The notes: generated by a model not told the origin, from the letters alone. A stretch of 49,987 nt of DNA from Amoeboaphelidium occidentale (GCA_023515795.1 JALGPX010000063.1:6285-56271), one strand, 5' to 3'. Positions 17,723 to 30,127 are shown, counted from the first letter of the stretch. A program made the numbers and translations.

Positions 17723-18991
17723 ATGTTATCAAAAGATGAATTATTAATTATAAAAGTGGCACTTATTACAAGGCTCTGTACATTTGCATTGGGATTCTTG
17801 ACGACTTTAATAGTGCCTGACTTTGATTATTCTGGTCGACTGAGTTTACATGAAACAGAAAACTATGGAGCGATTGACTCCGCTCTTAAGCATTTACTGA
17901 TTATGTTCCTTCGGTGGGATGCGATTTACTTTCTGGATATTTCTCAAAACGGTTACAGCCTGGAACAGGAGCATGCATTCTTCCCGTTGCTTCCTCTGCT
18001 TGTCAAAGCCGTGGTTTCGATAATCCCGCCGTTTGCCTCTTCGAAGCTTATGCATTTATTAATTGGCGTGGTTATATCAAATACTTGCTTTGTTTTTGCT
18101 GCATTAACGCTCTACAGGCTCACATCTTTGGTATTGAATAACAAGACTTTGGCCCGAACAGCTGCGATTCTATTTTGCATTCAGCCTTGCGGAATTTTCA
18201 TGTCTTCAATGTAAGTGTATCACAGAGCCCCTGCTAATTGGAAGGTATACGGAATCTTTATTTTCACTGTTGAGCTTTTCGGGTATGTTCATGTTTCATC
18301 GACGATCAGACTTCATTGCTGCTTTACTTTTTGGCGCGTCTTCATTAGCAAGATCTAATGGTATCATATATGCAGGCTTCTTTTGGTATCCAGTTCTTGT
18401 TGATATCATTAACGGCAATACCAGAGGCTGCTACATTCTCTCAAAAATCTTCAAGGCCCTGATACTTTCTTTAATATCAGTCTCGGGATACTTTTTGTTT
18501 CAACTCTACGGTTACTATTCTTTCTGTTCTTTAGAGCATGATATTCCGAGGCCTTGGTGCGAGAGCCGATTTCCGATGGTCTACTCTTTCGTGCAAGCAC
18601 ATTATTGGTATGCGATTGTTTCCGGTAATTAATCTGTAGGAATAATGGCTTTTTAAAATACTATGAGTTGAAGCAAATCCCAATGTTCTTATTGGCAGCT
18701 CCAATGATTGTACTTTCATTTTATGCTCTTAAAGATGGATACCGATCGATACCCGTTCAGAATCATCAATTTCCTTATTTAATCTATACAACATTCTTAC
18801 TGATCTATGCTGTTCTGTTTATGCATATTCAAGTTATAACCCGATTCTTTTCCTCTGTGCCTTTGATATTCTGTTACGGGGCAAAGATTGTTATCAAAGG
18901 AGGAACTTCTTCAGCGATTCTCTTAAATTACTTCTTGTGGTATAACTTGATCAACACAATGCTATTCTCTGCATTCTATCCTCCAGCTTGA
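17723..18991 (+). CDS. GPI18: GPI mannosyltransferase 2 (PIG-V/Gpi18)
   Basis: Exons 17723-18210, 18245-18607 and 18640-18991 flank introns of 34 and 32 nt and give 400 residues. The luminal signature RWDAIYFLDISQNGY, then EQEHAFFPLLPLL, CIQPCGIFMSSMYTESLFS and, across intron 2, HYWNNGFLKYYELKQIP all match PIG-V. The first intron splits the ATG of MYTES and the second splits the Trp of HYW; both restore conserved blocks. The enzyme is a multi-pass ER protein that adds the second mannose to GPI anchors. At least eight hydrophobic segments are visible. A GPI-type substrate protein is encoded at 30128-30784. The start lies 23 bp after the SCYL1 stop. Confidence 0.92.
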
Positions 18992-19152
18992 TTACAAATT
19001 TAGCTTTTGCGAGGTTGAAATTGAAACCGCGATCTTGCTCCAAACAACCTTGGAAGCCCCACAGTTCTACGTGATCATATCGATGAGGCTATCGCACATA
19101 AATACGTGTCAATTTCATATTTTCCGCCCGTTAAATAATTACTCCGATTGAA

Positions 19153-20037
19153 ATGAAGGGCTTCTTTCCTAGTCCTGTCCTCTTGACAAGACCATCATCG
19201 TTGCTCAGTTTGGTTCCGATGCCACAAGGGAAGAATGCTCTGGAAAAGGTTTCAGCAAGATTCTATGCAAAGCCCACAAGATCAGTTCGTCAAGCAGCCC
19301 TGCCTTCAATATCAATGAACTTTCCGAAAGATCGCGCTGAACCTGATGCTTTGATCCCTTACTACAAACCTCTCCCTATACGTCCGGAATTTGAAAGCGA
19401 CAGAGATCAACTCTCTTTGAATGATTTGAAAGCTATCGCTATACAGACGGAGTTTCATCACACGCCTGCCACGACTTCTGATAAGTTTGCCTTCAACTTG
19501 GTTAAACTGTTACGCAAACCATCAGATCTATTCTTCTCCCACCGCTACATACACAGAGCACTTTTGCTTGAGACCGTTGCAGCTATCCCCGGTCAAGTTG
19601 CCGCTCTGTTGAAACACTTGAAACAACTCCGTAATCTGGATGAGAAAGATGATCCGATCATTCAGCATTTGGTGCATGAAGCAGAGAATGAAAGGATGCA
19701 TTTGGTTTGTTTCAGAGAGCTTGCTGCTCCAACTTTAATGGACAGACTCGTTGTCTCTTCTGTTCAATTGATATTTTTCAACTCCTATTTCTTTTTGTAC
19801 CTCTTTGCACCGAAAGTAGCTCATCGAATGGTTGGATACCTTGAAGAGGAGGCGATTATCAGTTACACGCGATTTATCAATGAAATACAGGAGGGAAACA
19901 TTCAAAATGTTCCAGCGCCAAAGATGGCTATTGAATATTGGAACTTGAAACACGATGCAAAGTTGCTTGAAGTTGTGTATGCTGTTCGTGCCGACGAAGC
20001 GAAACACAGAGATGTTAACCATCACTTGGCTCAATGA
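19153..20037 (+). CDS. AOX: Mitochondrial alternative oxidase
   Basis: Single-exon frame of 294 residues. All six di-iron ligands are present: E140 (LLLETVAAIPG), E180 and H183 (AENERMHLV), E232 (LEEEA), E282 and H285 (ADEAKHRDVNH). Hydrophobic stretches lie at about 137-152 and 200-220, the two that dip into the membrane. The Ser/Arg-rich N-terminus is a likely mitochondrial presequence. The enzyme transfers electrons from ubiquinol to oxygen without proton pumping, bypassing complexes III and IV, and faces the matrix side of the inner membrane. Length is slightly short for fungal AOX. A 160-bp promoter region separates it from PIG-V. Confidence 0.96.
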   Translation: MKGFFPSPVLLTRPSSLLSLVPMPQGKNALEKVSARFYAKPTRSVRQAALPSISMNFPKDRAEPDALIPYYKPLPIRPEFESDRDQLSLNDLKAIAIQTEFHHTPATTSDKFAFNLVKLLRKPSDLFFSHRYIHRALLLETVAAIPGQVAALLKHLKQLRNLDEKDDPIIQHLVHEAENERMHLVCFRELAAPTLMDRLVVSSVQLIFFNSYFFLYLFAPKVAHRMVGYLEEEAIISYTRFINEIQEGNIQNVPAPKMAIEYWNLKHDAKLLEVVYAVRADEAKHRDVNHHLAQ

Positions 20038-20043
20038 AATACA

Positions 20044-20063
20044 AATAAATGAATATTTTTATT
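20044..20063. terminator. Overlapping bidirectional polyadenylation signals
   Basis: AATAAA on the plus strand (20044-20049) serves AOX, and TTTATT (20058-20063), its complement, serves the convergent gene ending at 20073. Only 35 bp separate the two stop codons. Confidence 0.5.
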
Positions 20064-20072
20064 GAACTTTAG

Positions 20073-20534
20073 TTATTCATCATCTTCATTTTCACGATCG
20101 CCGTTATCATTCTCTTGATAATCAGCCATGTCGTCAACACTTGAAACAGGCTCGTAATAGATGTTCAAGCGACGAACTTGCTCCTTAGAGAATGACGTGT
20201 CAATTTTGATAATAGGAATGTCTTTAAAAGAGTCGAGCATGTGAATCCAGGCAGGAGCTTGAGCAAGATTTTGGATCAACAGAATAAAGATCGGGATGAT
20301 GAAACCATGCTGGTCATAAGTACCACACATCATGTGAAATCTCAACAGAGAATGTAAACTCGGAGTGTCGAGAATATAATTCTCAAATTGCCTGCGCGTT
20401 TCCTTCAATGTTTCATCAACATAGGAGCAAGGTAGTGGGATCAATCGAACCAAACTCAAGTCAGGGACTCTCATAATTTGACTGTTCCCGTTTAGGAGAG
20501 GAACACGTGCCGTAGGGCTATCATCCAAGTTCAT
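20073..20534 (-). CDS. Unknown protein with acidic tail
   Basis: I take the start at ATG 20534 (MNLDDSPTARVPLL), giving 153 residues; the frame is open upstream to 20636 but that extension is hydrophobic and unlike the rest. The core contains LSLVRLIPLPCSYVDETLKE, a helical SLHSLLRFHMMCGTYDQHG, a hydrophobic FIIPIFILLIQNLAQAPAWI and SKEQVRRLNIYYEP. The end is strongly acidic (NDNGDRENEDDE). The hydrophobic stretch may be buried helix or a membrane segment. I do not recognise the family. It ends convergently with AOX and starts about 110 bp from the RIM15 stop. Confidence 0.5.
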   Translation of the reverse strand: MNLDDSPTARVPLLNGNSQIMRVPDLSLVRLIPLPCSYVDETLKETRRQFENYILDTPSLHSLLRFHMMCGTYDQHGFIIPIFILLIQNLAQAPAWIHMLDSFKDIPIIKIDTSFSKEQVRRLNIYYEPVSSVDDMADYQENDNGDRENEDDE

Positions 20535-20645
20535 TTTGTTTATTAGTAAAAATGATATCATCAAACAACTCATACTGTGACTCAATTGCCACGTAACAAT
20601 GCTGAATTGTTTGATCTTGTGACTAGGTTTACTCAAAAATAGAAA

Positions 20646-23600
20646 TTAACTGCCAAGTGCGTTATCAGGAAGATTGACAGCACTCATTGCGCCCGTAATA
20701 TCTTCTACGTCGTGGTCCCAAAGAAATACTTCTAAAGTTTGACCAATAGATTCAACTGTGATCGGTTTCGACAGAATATCATCGAAACAAGCCATATTCT
20801 CATTGGAGGAAACATCATTAAAATCAATATCATTAGCAGTAACACCGATTATAGGGGTGTTTCGGTTGATATTGTCAACGCTCTTTATCATTCTTGCAGC
20901 AGTGAAACCAGAGATGATAGGCATTTGAACATCCATGAAAATAATATCAAATCTAACTTGCCCCATCGCGCACCTTATAGCCTCCGCTCCATTTTTAACC
21001 AAAACACACTGACATTTGAATTTTCTTGTAAGAATATGACACAACACTCTGGATGCTAATGGATTATCATCTGCGACAAGCGCCGAGTACTCCTCATCTA
21101 AATGCAAATCATCAGGCGTCATTTCAGCAACACTCGGCTTTCTGGTTATTTGTGGTGAATCATACTTTGATATAATTTCCTCGTTTTCATGATAGTATTC
21201 GTCTGGAAGTATTCTTAGTCTCGTATTATCAGACAGGTTGTTAAGATTTGCTTTACCAGAAGAATGTTGCTCTTCTTGATCAATACTGGACGATGAACCA
21301 TCTTGTCGTAGCTGAGATTCTGCATCTGAATGGTTCCTCATGAATATGCCACTAGACTTCATAAATGCAGGACTTGGAAGGGAATTGCGTCGTTCATCAC
21401 CAAAGTGTCCAGGAGGCATTTGATATAGTGGAATCGATGGGTAATCTTGTGATGTTTGAGATCTTCCAATTGTAAATAGTTCCAGCTCCTTCGATATCGG
21501 TGAAGTCATTCTACTTCTTGGGGCAGGTGGAACACTGCGATGTCTTGTTTTAGAGCCTGGCCCAGAGAAACTCTCGCTTGATGCATTGGTCATAGAATCC
21601 CGGCTAACGTTTGAGCTACTCGGAAACACGGGGATTCCTTCGGATTTCAACTTTCGCACAACATCGTTATTAGCCTTTTCCAACATCGCTAAATTCTTGT
21701 ACGCAAAAGAACCAAAGTCTGTTTGAGTGCTTTGGCATGTGTCTACGGCAAGAGAGTCATTATCTGACGCTGATGGAAGATGAGATTTGCTATTTCGAGC
21801 CGAATTAGTACGGCTTCTTTGCGTTGAAAGTGAATTCTCAGATGATTGAAGATCTTCATCATTCATAAAACCTGCAGCATTTTGGTCCCTTGACAAAGTA
21901 GAATGAGGAGTATCATTCTTAAACTCAATGTTACTATCAATGTTACTAGGCCCTGATAATTCTAATCCTCGGCTATCAAAATATTTGGTGTCGTCAACTT
22001 TCTCGGTATGAGGAATAAAAGAGGCATCTTCGTACGGCAATGTCTCCCAATTGATGTTCTCAAACCATGGATGGCGCTTAACGTCTTCAGCACCGCCTCC
22101 ACCGCAGCCAAGTCGCTCACCTATTTCAACTGTAAGTAATCTTTCAATAATATCCCTCGCAAAAACCGACAAAGGAATATCCTCGTAAAATTCCAAATTG
22201 TGGGCTAGTATGTTTTCGAATACATGCATTGGTGTTTCTGCGTGGAATGGAGGAAACCCATGAAGAAACTCGTATACAATAACTCCAAGAGACCACTAAA
22301 GAGATAAAAAAGAACGCTAAACACTTACCCAGTCAACAGAATAATCTTGAGCTATTCCAAGTATGCTTTCAGGAGCTAGATAGTCAGGGGTCCCAACAAA
22401 GTCGCTAGGCCCGCTTTCCTCTATGGCTTTTGATCCGAGTATTGAATTTTTGCTATCATTCCCAAGCAAGGATGAAGAAATAGAGACAACTGAACTTTTC
22501 CTACTAAGAGGACCAATTACAGGAGATCTGTAATCCTCCCCAAGTAAAGATTGTGCTAAGTTAGCCGAGGGTGAATTGGTTACATTTCCATACAGCAGTG
22601 GAGCAATACCAGAAGAAGATTTCAGAGAGTTCATTTTCCCCTTCAAACTGGATGAAGAAGATTGTGTTGCAAGAGTAGCACCTGGCGACGGCGACGGCGG
22701 GCCAAAATCGATTGGTTCAATGAAGTTTGCTAGAGGAGACCCTCCTAAACTCTGAGCATTTGTCTTTCCTGGCTGTAAGCTGTTGATATTATCTTTCGTA
22801 GTATTACGGGCAGAAAATTTTGGCTTGTTTCGAACATCCTGCGTTCTTGCTCTTCTTCCGAGAAATCCAACTCTTGACAATCCAAAGTCAGTCAATTTAA
22901 TGTGACCTTTCTTGTCTATCAGTAAATTGTCCGGCTTCAAGTCGCGATGAGTAATTCCTCGAGAATGGAGATACTCCAACGCAAGAACAACTTCTGCAAC
23001 GTACTGCCTTGCCCAATCTTCATCCAAGCTGCCAATAGATTTTAAGAGCGCACTGCAGTCACCTCCGTTCAAGTATTCCATGACCAAGTACAGATATTCT
23101 CTACTTTGGAATGAAAAGAACAGTTTTACCACAAATGGCGAATCTATCAGCCCAAGAATTAGTTGTTCTGCCTTTACATTCATGACTTGATTTTTGTTGA
23201 CCATATCTGTTTTCCGCAGCACTTTTATGGCATAGTAATCGCCAGTTAGCTTTTTCTTTGCCAAATAGACAGACCCAAAAGCCCCTTTGGAAATCGGCTT
23301 GAGTATTTCGAAATCTTTTATGGACGGCGCCGTTCTACTCAAAGAGATAGATGCTCCAGAAGCTTGAGACGATATACTTGTAGCGCGTTGTCTAGCAAAA
23401 TCTTGATTCCCAACACTTAGAAGTTTAGAATTCATATTAAAAACAGAAGGAGAGCTTAAAGGTGTAGGTATTGTCTCGATTTCCATTGTTTTCAGAAATT
23501 TTGCGGATGATACAGTCTTATTTGGAAGCGTTTTGAACAGGTTTGTATCGATTTGCAAAGGCTTGGTTGGATCAATGTTTAAAGATTTATCCAAATCGAA

Positions 23601-26600
23601 TTCTTCTTGTAGTGTCTCTTCAAACTCTGGCAATAACTTTGACATTTTGATGAAATTGTTCAGCTTCTCACGTATAAGATGCTGTATTGTAACAGTAACT
23701 GGAACAAGGGAGGCATCTGGTAGAGACTCCTCAGCAGGACATTGCCAGACTTGGAGCTGATCAAGAATATTTCTGGACATTTCATCCTGTTCTTCATTAG
23801 GAGATTTCAAAGCAGCAGCCAGTTCGACGCCCTCCAACAAATACAACAGCAAATCTCTAGTTTTGATCAACCGTTCAGTCTGCTCATTTTGATCATCCGT
23901 AGATATCGGAGCGCTCTGAGTCTTTTCGATATCTTCAGATAAAGTCTCAAGCTTTTGCTCGATCGCTGTTTGCAATTCCTTTAATTCGTCATCGCAGTTA
24001 CGAATGTCCATATCTGATCTGTGGATGGAAGCACAAATATCTGAATGAATCTCGAATTTCAGCGGCAGAATCATTCTTTCGCATATTCTACACAAAACCG
24101 GTTGAGTGCTATCAGCTGCTGTCGAAGGAGGTATCAGTGGAGAGGACTGTAAAGTATTATCCGCAGGAGTCATAACTACCGGCCTTGTCACCCACATAGA
24201 ATGCGATAACGTATTACCGGAAAAAACAGGAATACCTTTTCCCTCCATTGAGATAATCGATCCATCTGGTCTTACACAACGGTAATGTATTTCGACGGAA
24301 TTATTTGGTTCCGAAACAATTCGTCTGTTTGCTTCCTCCCAAACCTCCAAATCTCTGCTATCGACAACAAGAGAACCATTGGTTCCCACTAGAGCATTTG
24401 GTTCGTACCCAAATACAGCGATACATGCAGGAGATATGTAACGAATAATCCCATCAAGACCCCATTCCATCAATACATTCTCATTTTGACCCGGTGAAAC
24501 TTGCTGCTTCCATTCGGTTCTCGAAGACCCGTCAAGATTCTTGATAGACTTTGAGCTTTCAAGCGGAACTGTACTGACTCCTTTAACACTTTTTAAGTCT
24601 TCTCTCAATGATAGCTCGTCTGGAATTCCAGTTGCTGTGGTCAAATCTTCATCTGAATCTCTAGTTTGCTCGTCTAAAAGGCCAACGCTCCATTGCAGGT
24701 TTGATGAAGATTTGCTAAGTGCCTTTTTGCTGCTTAGTGATTTAACAATCTTTGGTGCCGTAGGCTTCTTTGGCGCTATTGATTTTTGTTTGTGATAATC
24801 TTTAGCATCAAACTCTAGAAACTCTACAAGTCTTGCTATGTTGCTGAAGCTGAGCAAAATCTTGGCAATATAAATACTCAAATCAAAACTAATTGTGTTT
24901 CGGTTTTTCTTTGAGGATTTAGGACTGTATGCTTCCTTCTGCACTTTCTGAAGCTTTGAAACAATGTTGATGCAGACCTGTCTATCCATTAAATGAGTCA
25001 AATCTAAATCAGATATTTCTTGGCATATTTGTAGAAGGTTCTCCAGTTGGCTTTTTACCGTTGTGATATTCTCCTCTTTCTTATTATTCTTTATGTAATT
25101 CGCAAAACTTTCGTTTAAACTCAGCAGAATGGATTCGATTTCTTCGTCACAATACGCTTTGGCCCCCTTCAGTTCGTTGCGAAGCTCTGAAAATCCTTTT
25201 AGGTATTCTGATAAATCTCCATCTGATAAAGACCGGACGGCGGGAGCGTTTCCACTATCAATACTGTCGTTGTTAATACTTGCCGAAACACTGCTCCCAG
25301 ATAAAGGACTGACAAGATGCTTTCCAATGGGAGACCCTGACTTTGAAGTTGACACAAACAGACTTGGCTTATGAGAAAGCCTTTTCCGTGGGCTAGTACT
25401 ATCACCGCTAGTCGCACCAGCATCCACTTCAATAAACTCGGCAGAAGTTGATACTGAATGCCTTCGCCTTTGATTTTGGGCTGGTAATGCTAAATCCAAA
25501 GCAGATGTTCGAGAATATTCTGCCAGTTGCTGTTTCTGCAGATCTTTTGCAGTGACGGACCGTTTCATTGACCAGGATTGTCTGCTTTTAGTAGGAACTG
25601 CTACAGCAGAAGGGCTGGTTGATGCTTGTGACACGTTTTGTGATGAAGGAGATCCAATACTAGTTGGTGTGCTTGTAACAGAAACATTATTTGAAGACGG
25701 TACAGGCGATGATGAATGTGATCTGTTTCTTGATTTCTTTAATCCAGAGAATATCTTTGGTTTAAACAATCTAAAAACAGGTGGCGTTTTCTCATTCTTG
25801 GAGACATGCTCTTCGTGCAAGCTCAAAGTAGTTTGACTGTCACTGTTATTCCCGTCAGAAACTGAAGAGTTGTCATTTACATCTTCAGTGCTGACATTCA
25901 TTCTCAACTTGCTTCCTTGGCCAACTTCATGCGAATTACTAATTCTTCTAGAAATAGCTCCCTCCGAAAATGATGCTTTCCGCGTGGATGATTCTGATCC
26001 ACTAGACACTGGTGTTTCAGTTACAGCACCTGCAGAATGATTAGCATGCAAAACATCACGCGATGCTATTTCATTCAAAGTCGATAGGGCATCGCCATCC
26101 GTGCTACTTCTACTTAGTCGTCTGGAAGAATAGCTTGATCTCCTCTGAACAGAAATTGGAATAGATCGAACTCTGCCATCAAGAGACACTGAACTGTATG
26201 ATTCGTCTGTAATTGTAGAAGATATAGAGTCAGACTTTTGCCTTGTAGGAGATATTTTAGATCCAGATGGTGAAGTGAAGTGTGTTTTAGTTCCCGTAGA
26301 CTTCGGTCCCTCTTCCGTTCCTTCGTCCATACTCGAAGAATGTTGCCGAGCTAACGACCTACTCGCAGTAATGCTCTTATCAGAATTGGAAAGTACTGAT
26401 ACTTGGCTTTTGTTCTCAGACGAAGCATCACTCATTTCATCAGCGGATTTCTTTAGTCGAACGGTTCGCTGAGCAGCAGACGATACATTCTTTAACGACC
26501 TTGAATTAAGTAAACTAGTTCCACTTTTACTCTTCCGCAGAACTTCCGTGGAATCTTTCCTCATAGTTTTTGCATTCAAAGATGAGCTATCAGATCCAGC

Positions 26601-26867
26601 AGAAGCAAGATCTTTGTCCCCATCAATTTCCGCTTTAGAACCCTGAGCGCTTGAGTCTGACGAATAATCGGTTACATTCCTTGTGATTCCTGCCTTGTGA
26701 TGTTCATCGGCATGCTCCAACGGTACTGCGTATTCCAGGGGCTTGTCTTTAGTGTATGGCTCAGACATGGTGCGATGAACTGATCCAGCTCCTCTTAATC
26801 GTGCTCCCAAGCGCCTCTTAGTTGGAGTCTCCTCATCTAAATTCTCATGGTCTCCTTCGTGTTCCAT
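20646..26867 (-). CDS. RIM15: RIM15-type PAS-kinase-response-regulator protein
   Basis: Exons 22329-26867 and 20646-22295 flank a 33-nt intron (GTAAGT...CTTTAG) and give about 2062 residues. After ~780 Ser-rich residues comes a PAS domain (about 800-930, [17 protein letters not shown]). A zinc-finger-like CRICERM...HSDICASIH and a helical region follow. The AGC kinase starts near 1186 ([14 protein letters not shown]), with HRDLKPDN near 1305 and DFGLSR near 1324. APES follows only near 1497, the ~170-residue activation-segment insert of the Greatwall/Rim15 family. A C-terminal receiver domain (about 1916-2040) has ADDN, FMDVQMP, GVTAND and LSKPI, so all key residues are kept. The kinase controls entry into quiescence through endosulphine and PP2A. 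The promoter is shared with the TM kinase. Confidence 0.93.
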
Positions 26868-27114
26868 TTGTAAGTTTTGAAGTTGAACTTGTTGGAATCA
26901 ATTTTGACAACCGCTCAGGACTAAGCCACCACAAATGCTGTTGTTTCAACTCGCTAAGGAAAAGAAAATCAAAAAAGCAAACATGTTTCTATGATTTAGC
27001 AGGTACAAATGAGACATCTCCGTTTTTGGAAGGATTTATTGAAATTGCAAGTTATGTCGGGAGTTATAAGAGCTGTTTCAAGAGCGCTAACTAACGCGAG
27101 AGCTCAAGAACTAC

Positions 27115-27127
27115 GAAGATTCTAGAA
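27115..27127. promoter_or_regulatory. Perfect three-unit heat-shock element
   Basis: GAAGATTCTAGAA matches GAAnnTTCnnGAA exactly. A related imperfect array (TTCCGTTCTAGATTC) lies about 50 bp further at 27167-27181. The position between RIM15 and the TM kinase would let Hsf1-type factors act on either gene. Confidence 0.5.
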
Positions 27128-27238
27128 TATGGCTAACAGCGTAATAATCAATGAAATATTTAGCGTTCCGTTCTAGATTCTACATCTGTATCGTTTGTTT
27201 GCAATTTCGATGATAAGAGGTTCAGGTGGAGGCCTGAC

Positions 27239-27246
27239 TATAAATA
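27239..27246 (+). promoter_or_regulatory. TATA-like box of the TM kinase gene
   Basis: TATAAATA lies 57 bp before the ATG at 27296, a typical distance for a focused promoter with a short leader. Confidence 0.4.
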
Positions 27247-27295
27247 ACTTGGCGGCATCAGTGATTGCAACAGATACAAATGTTTTGAGATACTG

Positions 27296-30063
27296 ATGCT
27301 GATACCAACGAAACACTATATGATACCATTACTCTTAGGATCGTTGCTATTGCCGCAGGGTAATGCAGCTGTTACAAGTAGCACTCGTTCTTTGGCGACC
27401 ACAAAGTCACAACAGACTTCTAGTGATACGACGAGTGGATCTAATGTGTTCTCAGGTGAGGGAGCAGTTATTGGGTTTGTCGTGCTGGGCTTCGGGATAT
27501 TGGCTACAGTATTGGTGATCATTCTCGGATATCAATTGTACAAAACGTATTATGATAAGGCTTCCAGAGGTCCCACACAGAATCAACCTGCTGCTCAAAA
27601 GGCACGTTCTGCTTCAAAACTTAAAGCAAGCTCTGGTAATTTACATCGAGCCATGTCAAATGAGCTTAACCCTATTGCGTCTGCGTCATCAAAGACTTTA
27701 CCCAGGAAGGATGAGGCATCTGGCGATGAAAGGAAAGGATCAAAGACGCCTGAAAAGTCAAGAAGACATCAAAGAAGAAAATCAGATGTAGAACAAGGTA
27801 CTGAAAAGAAGGATACAACTTCAAATCATGGTAAAGAGTCCAGAAGAACATCTGGCTCGAAAAAAGGAAATAATGATGAGCACAATGGCTCAGCGTCTAA
27901 TAAGCACGAAAAGAAAAGTAAATACGAAGACTCTGCAAACGTAGCGGAGACAGATGAAGATCGATCTAGAAGAAAGAAGAAAGAAAAGAAGACACGAGCA
28001 AGGCGCAGTTTGTCGTCGCCCATTAAACCTCAGCGTGGAAGGGGTGAAACTGTGGTTTTAGAACATAAGGATTTTGAAGGTCCAAAGGGTGATCATTCGG
28101 GCGGCATTAAGATCGATAAGACACTTGTTCTGATTCCAGGGGTCAAGGAAGAAGTTCTTATTGGCCGTCCGAAAACACCAGGCGTTCAAGCGGCCTTGAA
28201 ACGATCTTCTTCACAAGTTGTTCACCATTCACCTAGTCAAGCATCTTCTGGAGCACCATTGCTACATAATGGAGCAGTATCTCCTCCTCTCAGTAGGAAT
28301 AATAGCCAGATGCCAGGATCTACAAGAGATGTACAAGAGAATTTACGAAGGGCTGATACGGGGCACTCAAGTCAAAATAGCGATAGACAAGGGCTGAGGT
28401 CTTCACGAAGTATAGAAAGAGATCATGTAAATACGCGCCATAATGGTAGTCCTTCAAGTATAACTCCTCATCAGAGCTCATCATTTGGTGGAAAAAGAAG
28501 TAAAAGTGGTGATATTCGATCAAGTCCAAGTTACGAGATTCAGCAAGCAAGCTACGTCAATTATGGACCGGTACCGCCTATCCCGCAAGTATATACACAG
28601 CCAGGGGCTTTTAATAATGTTGTTCAACCAACACTGAGCGCACTAAAGCCTTATCCCTCAGTTGAATCACATAGAGCTGATGCCGAAATCAGTGGTCACT
28701 ATCAAACGAGGCCTTCGCCGTTCGAGTCTGGCTTATCAAGTGCAGAAACTACAAGAAACCCTTACGTGAATAATTATCCGAATAATGCTATACCTGTTAG
28801 ATCATCGTCGCCTTCGAGCTCCGCGCATCCAATTGCACCATTTACTACCCTACGAGAAGAAAAGCCAAATGTGTTTTCGCCAGTTCATGGGAGTGCTGCA
28901 AGTGCAGAATCTACTAATAACGAATTCAGAAGAAAATCAAGTGGTGCAAGGATTCAGTTTAGAAGTTCTGTTCAGAGTGCAGCAGGAAGTAACGCACGGA
29001 GACCAACTGTGATAAGCGCTTGGACCAAAGTCGAAGCGACAATGATAAATGGTCAAAATGCGGTGGCACTCCCTGCATTTTTGAGTATAGATCTCAGCAA
29101 GTTTAATGTTGATCATGTAATTGCTAAAGGCGGGACTTCTTTTGTTGCGAGCGGTTCGCTTCCGACTCAGGGTCTTCCAGATAGTGTATTATCCAGGGCG
29201 GGAGGTGAACAAAAAGTCGCAGTTAAAGTTATGAGAAGTAATTTTCTGTTTTTCTTGGAGTTAACTTTGTTTAGAGCCAGAAGACGTGAGCGATAGCGAT
29301 TTCCTTAGTGCCTTCAGGCAAGAAGTTTCTATTCTTTACGGACTGGAGCAAAATCCGAATATTGTGAAACTCATAGCATATTCAGAAGAACCATTAGCGA
29401 TAATAACAAAGCTGTATCCTTCTGATTTGAAACAAGAATTAGCAAACCAAAACGATGGAAAATGGAATCAAATAGGTATCAAGAAGAAGATTGGGATAGA
29501 TATTTGCCGCGGAATTCAAGCGCTACACGATCGTGGAATAATCCATAATGGTGAGATTACTATTTCTGTGTGGCTTTAATGATGTAGATTTGAAAACGGC
29601 TAATATCCTCATTGACTACGAAAACACTGACAAGTTTAAGCAGAATCCAACAGCGATATTATCAGATTTCGGCCTAGCGGGAATACTCGACTCTTTTGCT
29701 GAGCTTAAGGCAAGAGAAAAGAATCCTCTTGTCGGCATTTCACTTCAGTACGCTGCACCTGAAGTTATAAAAGCGTTCGATTCGCCAGCAATCACTGTTG
29801 ATGACTTGGGGTCCCCAGAATCTGATGTTTACTCCTTTGGAATGGTATTTTACGAAATAATTTGTAGAACTCCACCCTTTTCACACGTTGAAAATACTGA
29901 TGTCTTGAAAAATAAGATATTAAAAGGAGAGAGGCCATGGTTTACTGTCGCTGTCAGAGAACAGCTCCCAGAAATGATATCAGTTATCGAGAATTGTTGG
30001 AGAAAAGATCCTTCTGATAGATACTCTTCATTCACATCAATAATTCGATCTTTGTCCGGTTAA
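27296..30063 (+). CDS. Single-pass transmembrane non-RD kinase (receptor-like)
   Basis: Exons 27296-29237, 29275-29550 and 29588-30063 flank two 37-nt introns and give 897 residues. A signal peptide (about 1-24) precedes a Ser/Thr-rich stalk of only ~35 residues, then one membrane helix (about 62-84, VIGFVVLGFGILATVLVIIL). A long cytoplasmic Ser/Arg-rich linker follows to about 600. The TKL-like kinase has GGTSFVASG (glycine loop), VAVKVM, FRQEVSIL, catalytic loop IIHNDLKTANIL, SDFGLAGI and YAAPEVI. The residue before the catalytic Asp is Asn instead of Arg, so it is a non-RD kinase. Intron 2 splits the catalytic Asp codon. It is probably a surface sensor; a ligand-binding domain is missing, so it may sense the wall or a partner. 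Confidence 0.8.
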
Positions 30064-30127
30064 TAGGGATTTCTTAGCCAACAGTCACGAAATAGAGCAT
30101 ATTGATATTTTTATTGATTTTCGATTT

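Larger units (their letters stand above)
26868..27295. other. Divergent promoter region RIM15 / TM kinase
   Basis: This 428-bp gap separates the two start codons. It contains a heat-shock-element-like site (27115-27127) and a TATA-like box for the plus-strand gene (27239-27246). I see no small gene or RNA gene in it. Confidence 0.5.

Noticed and set aside
24541-26472. Several plus-strand frames opposite RIM15
   Set aside because: They are antisense shadows of the Ser-rich RIM15 N-terminus, produced by its codon use.
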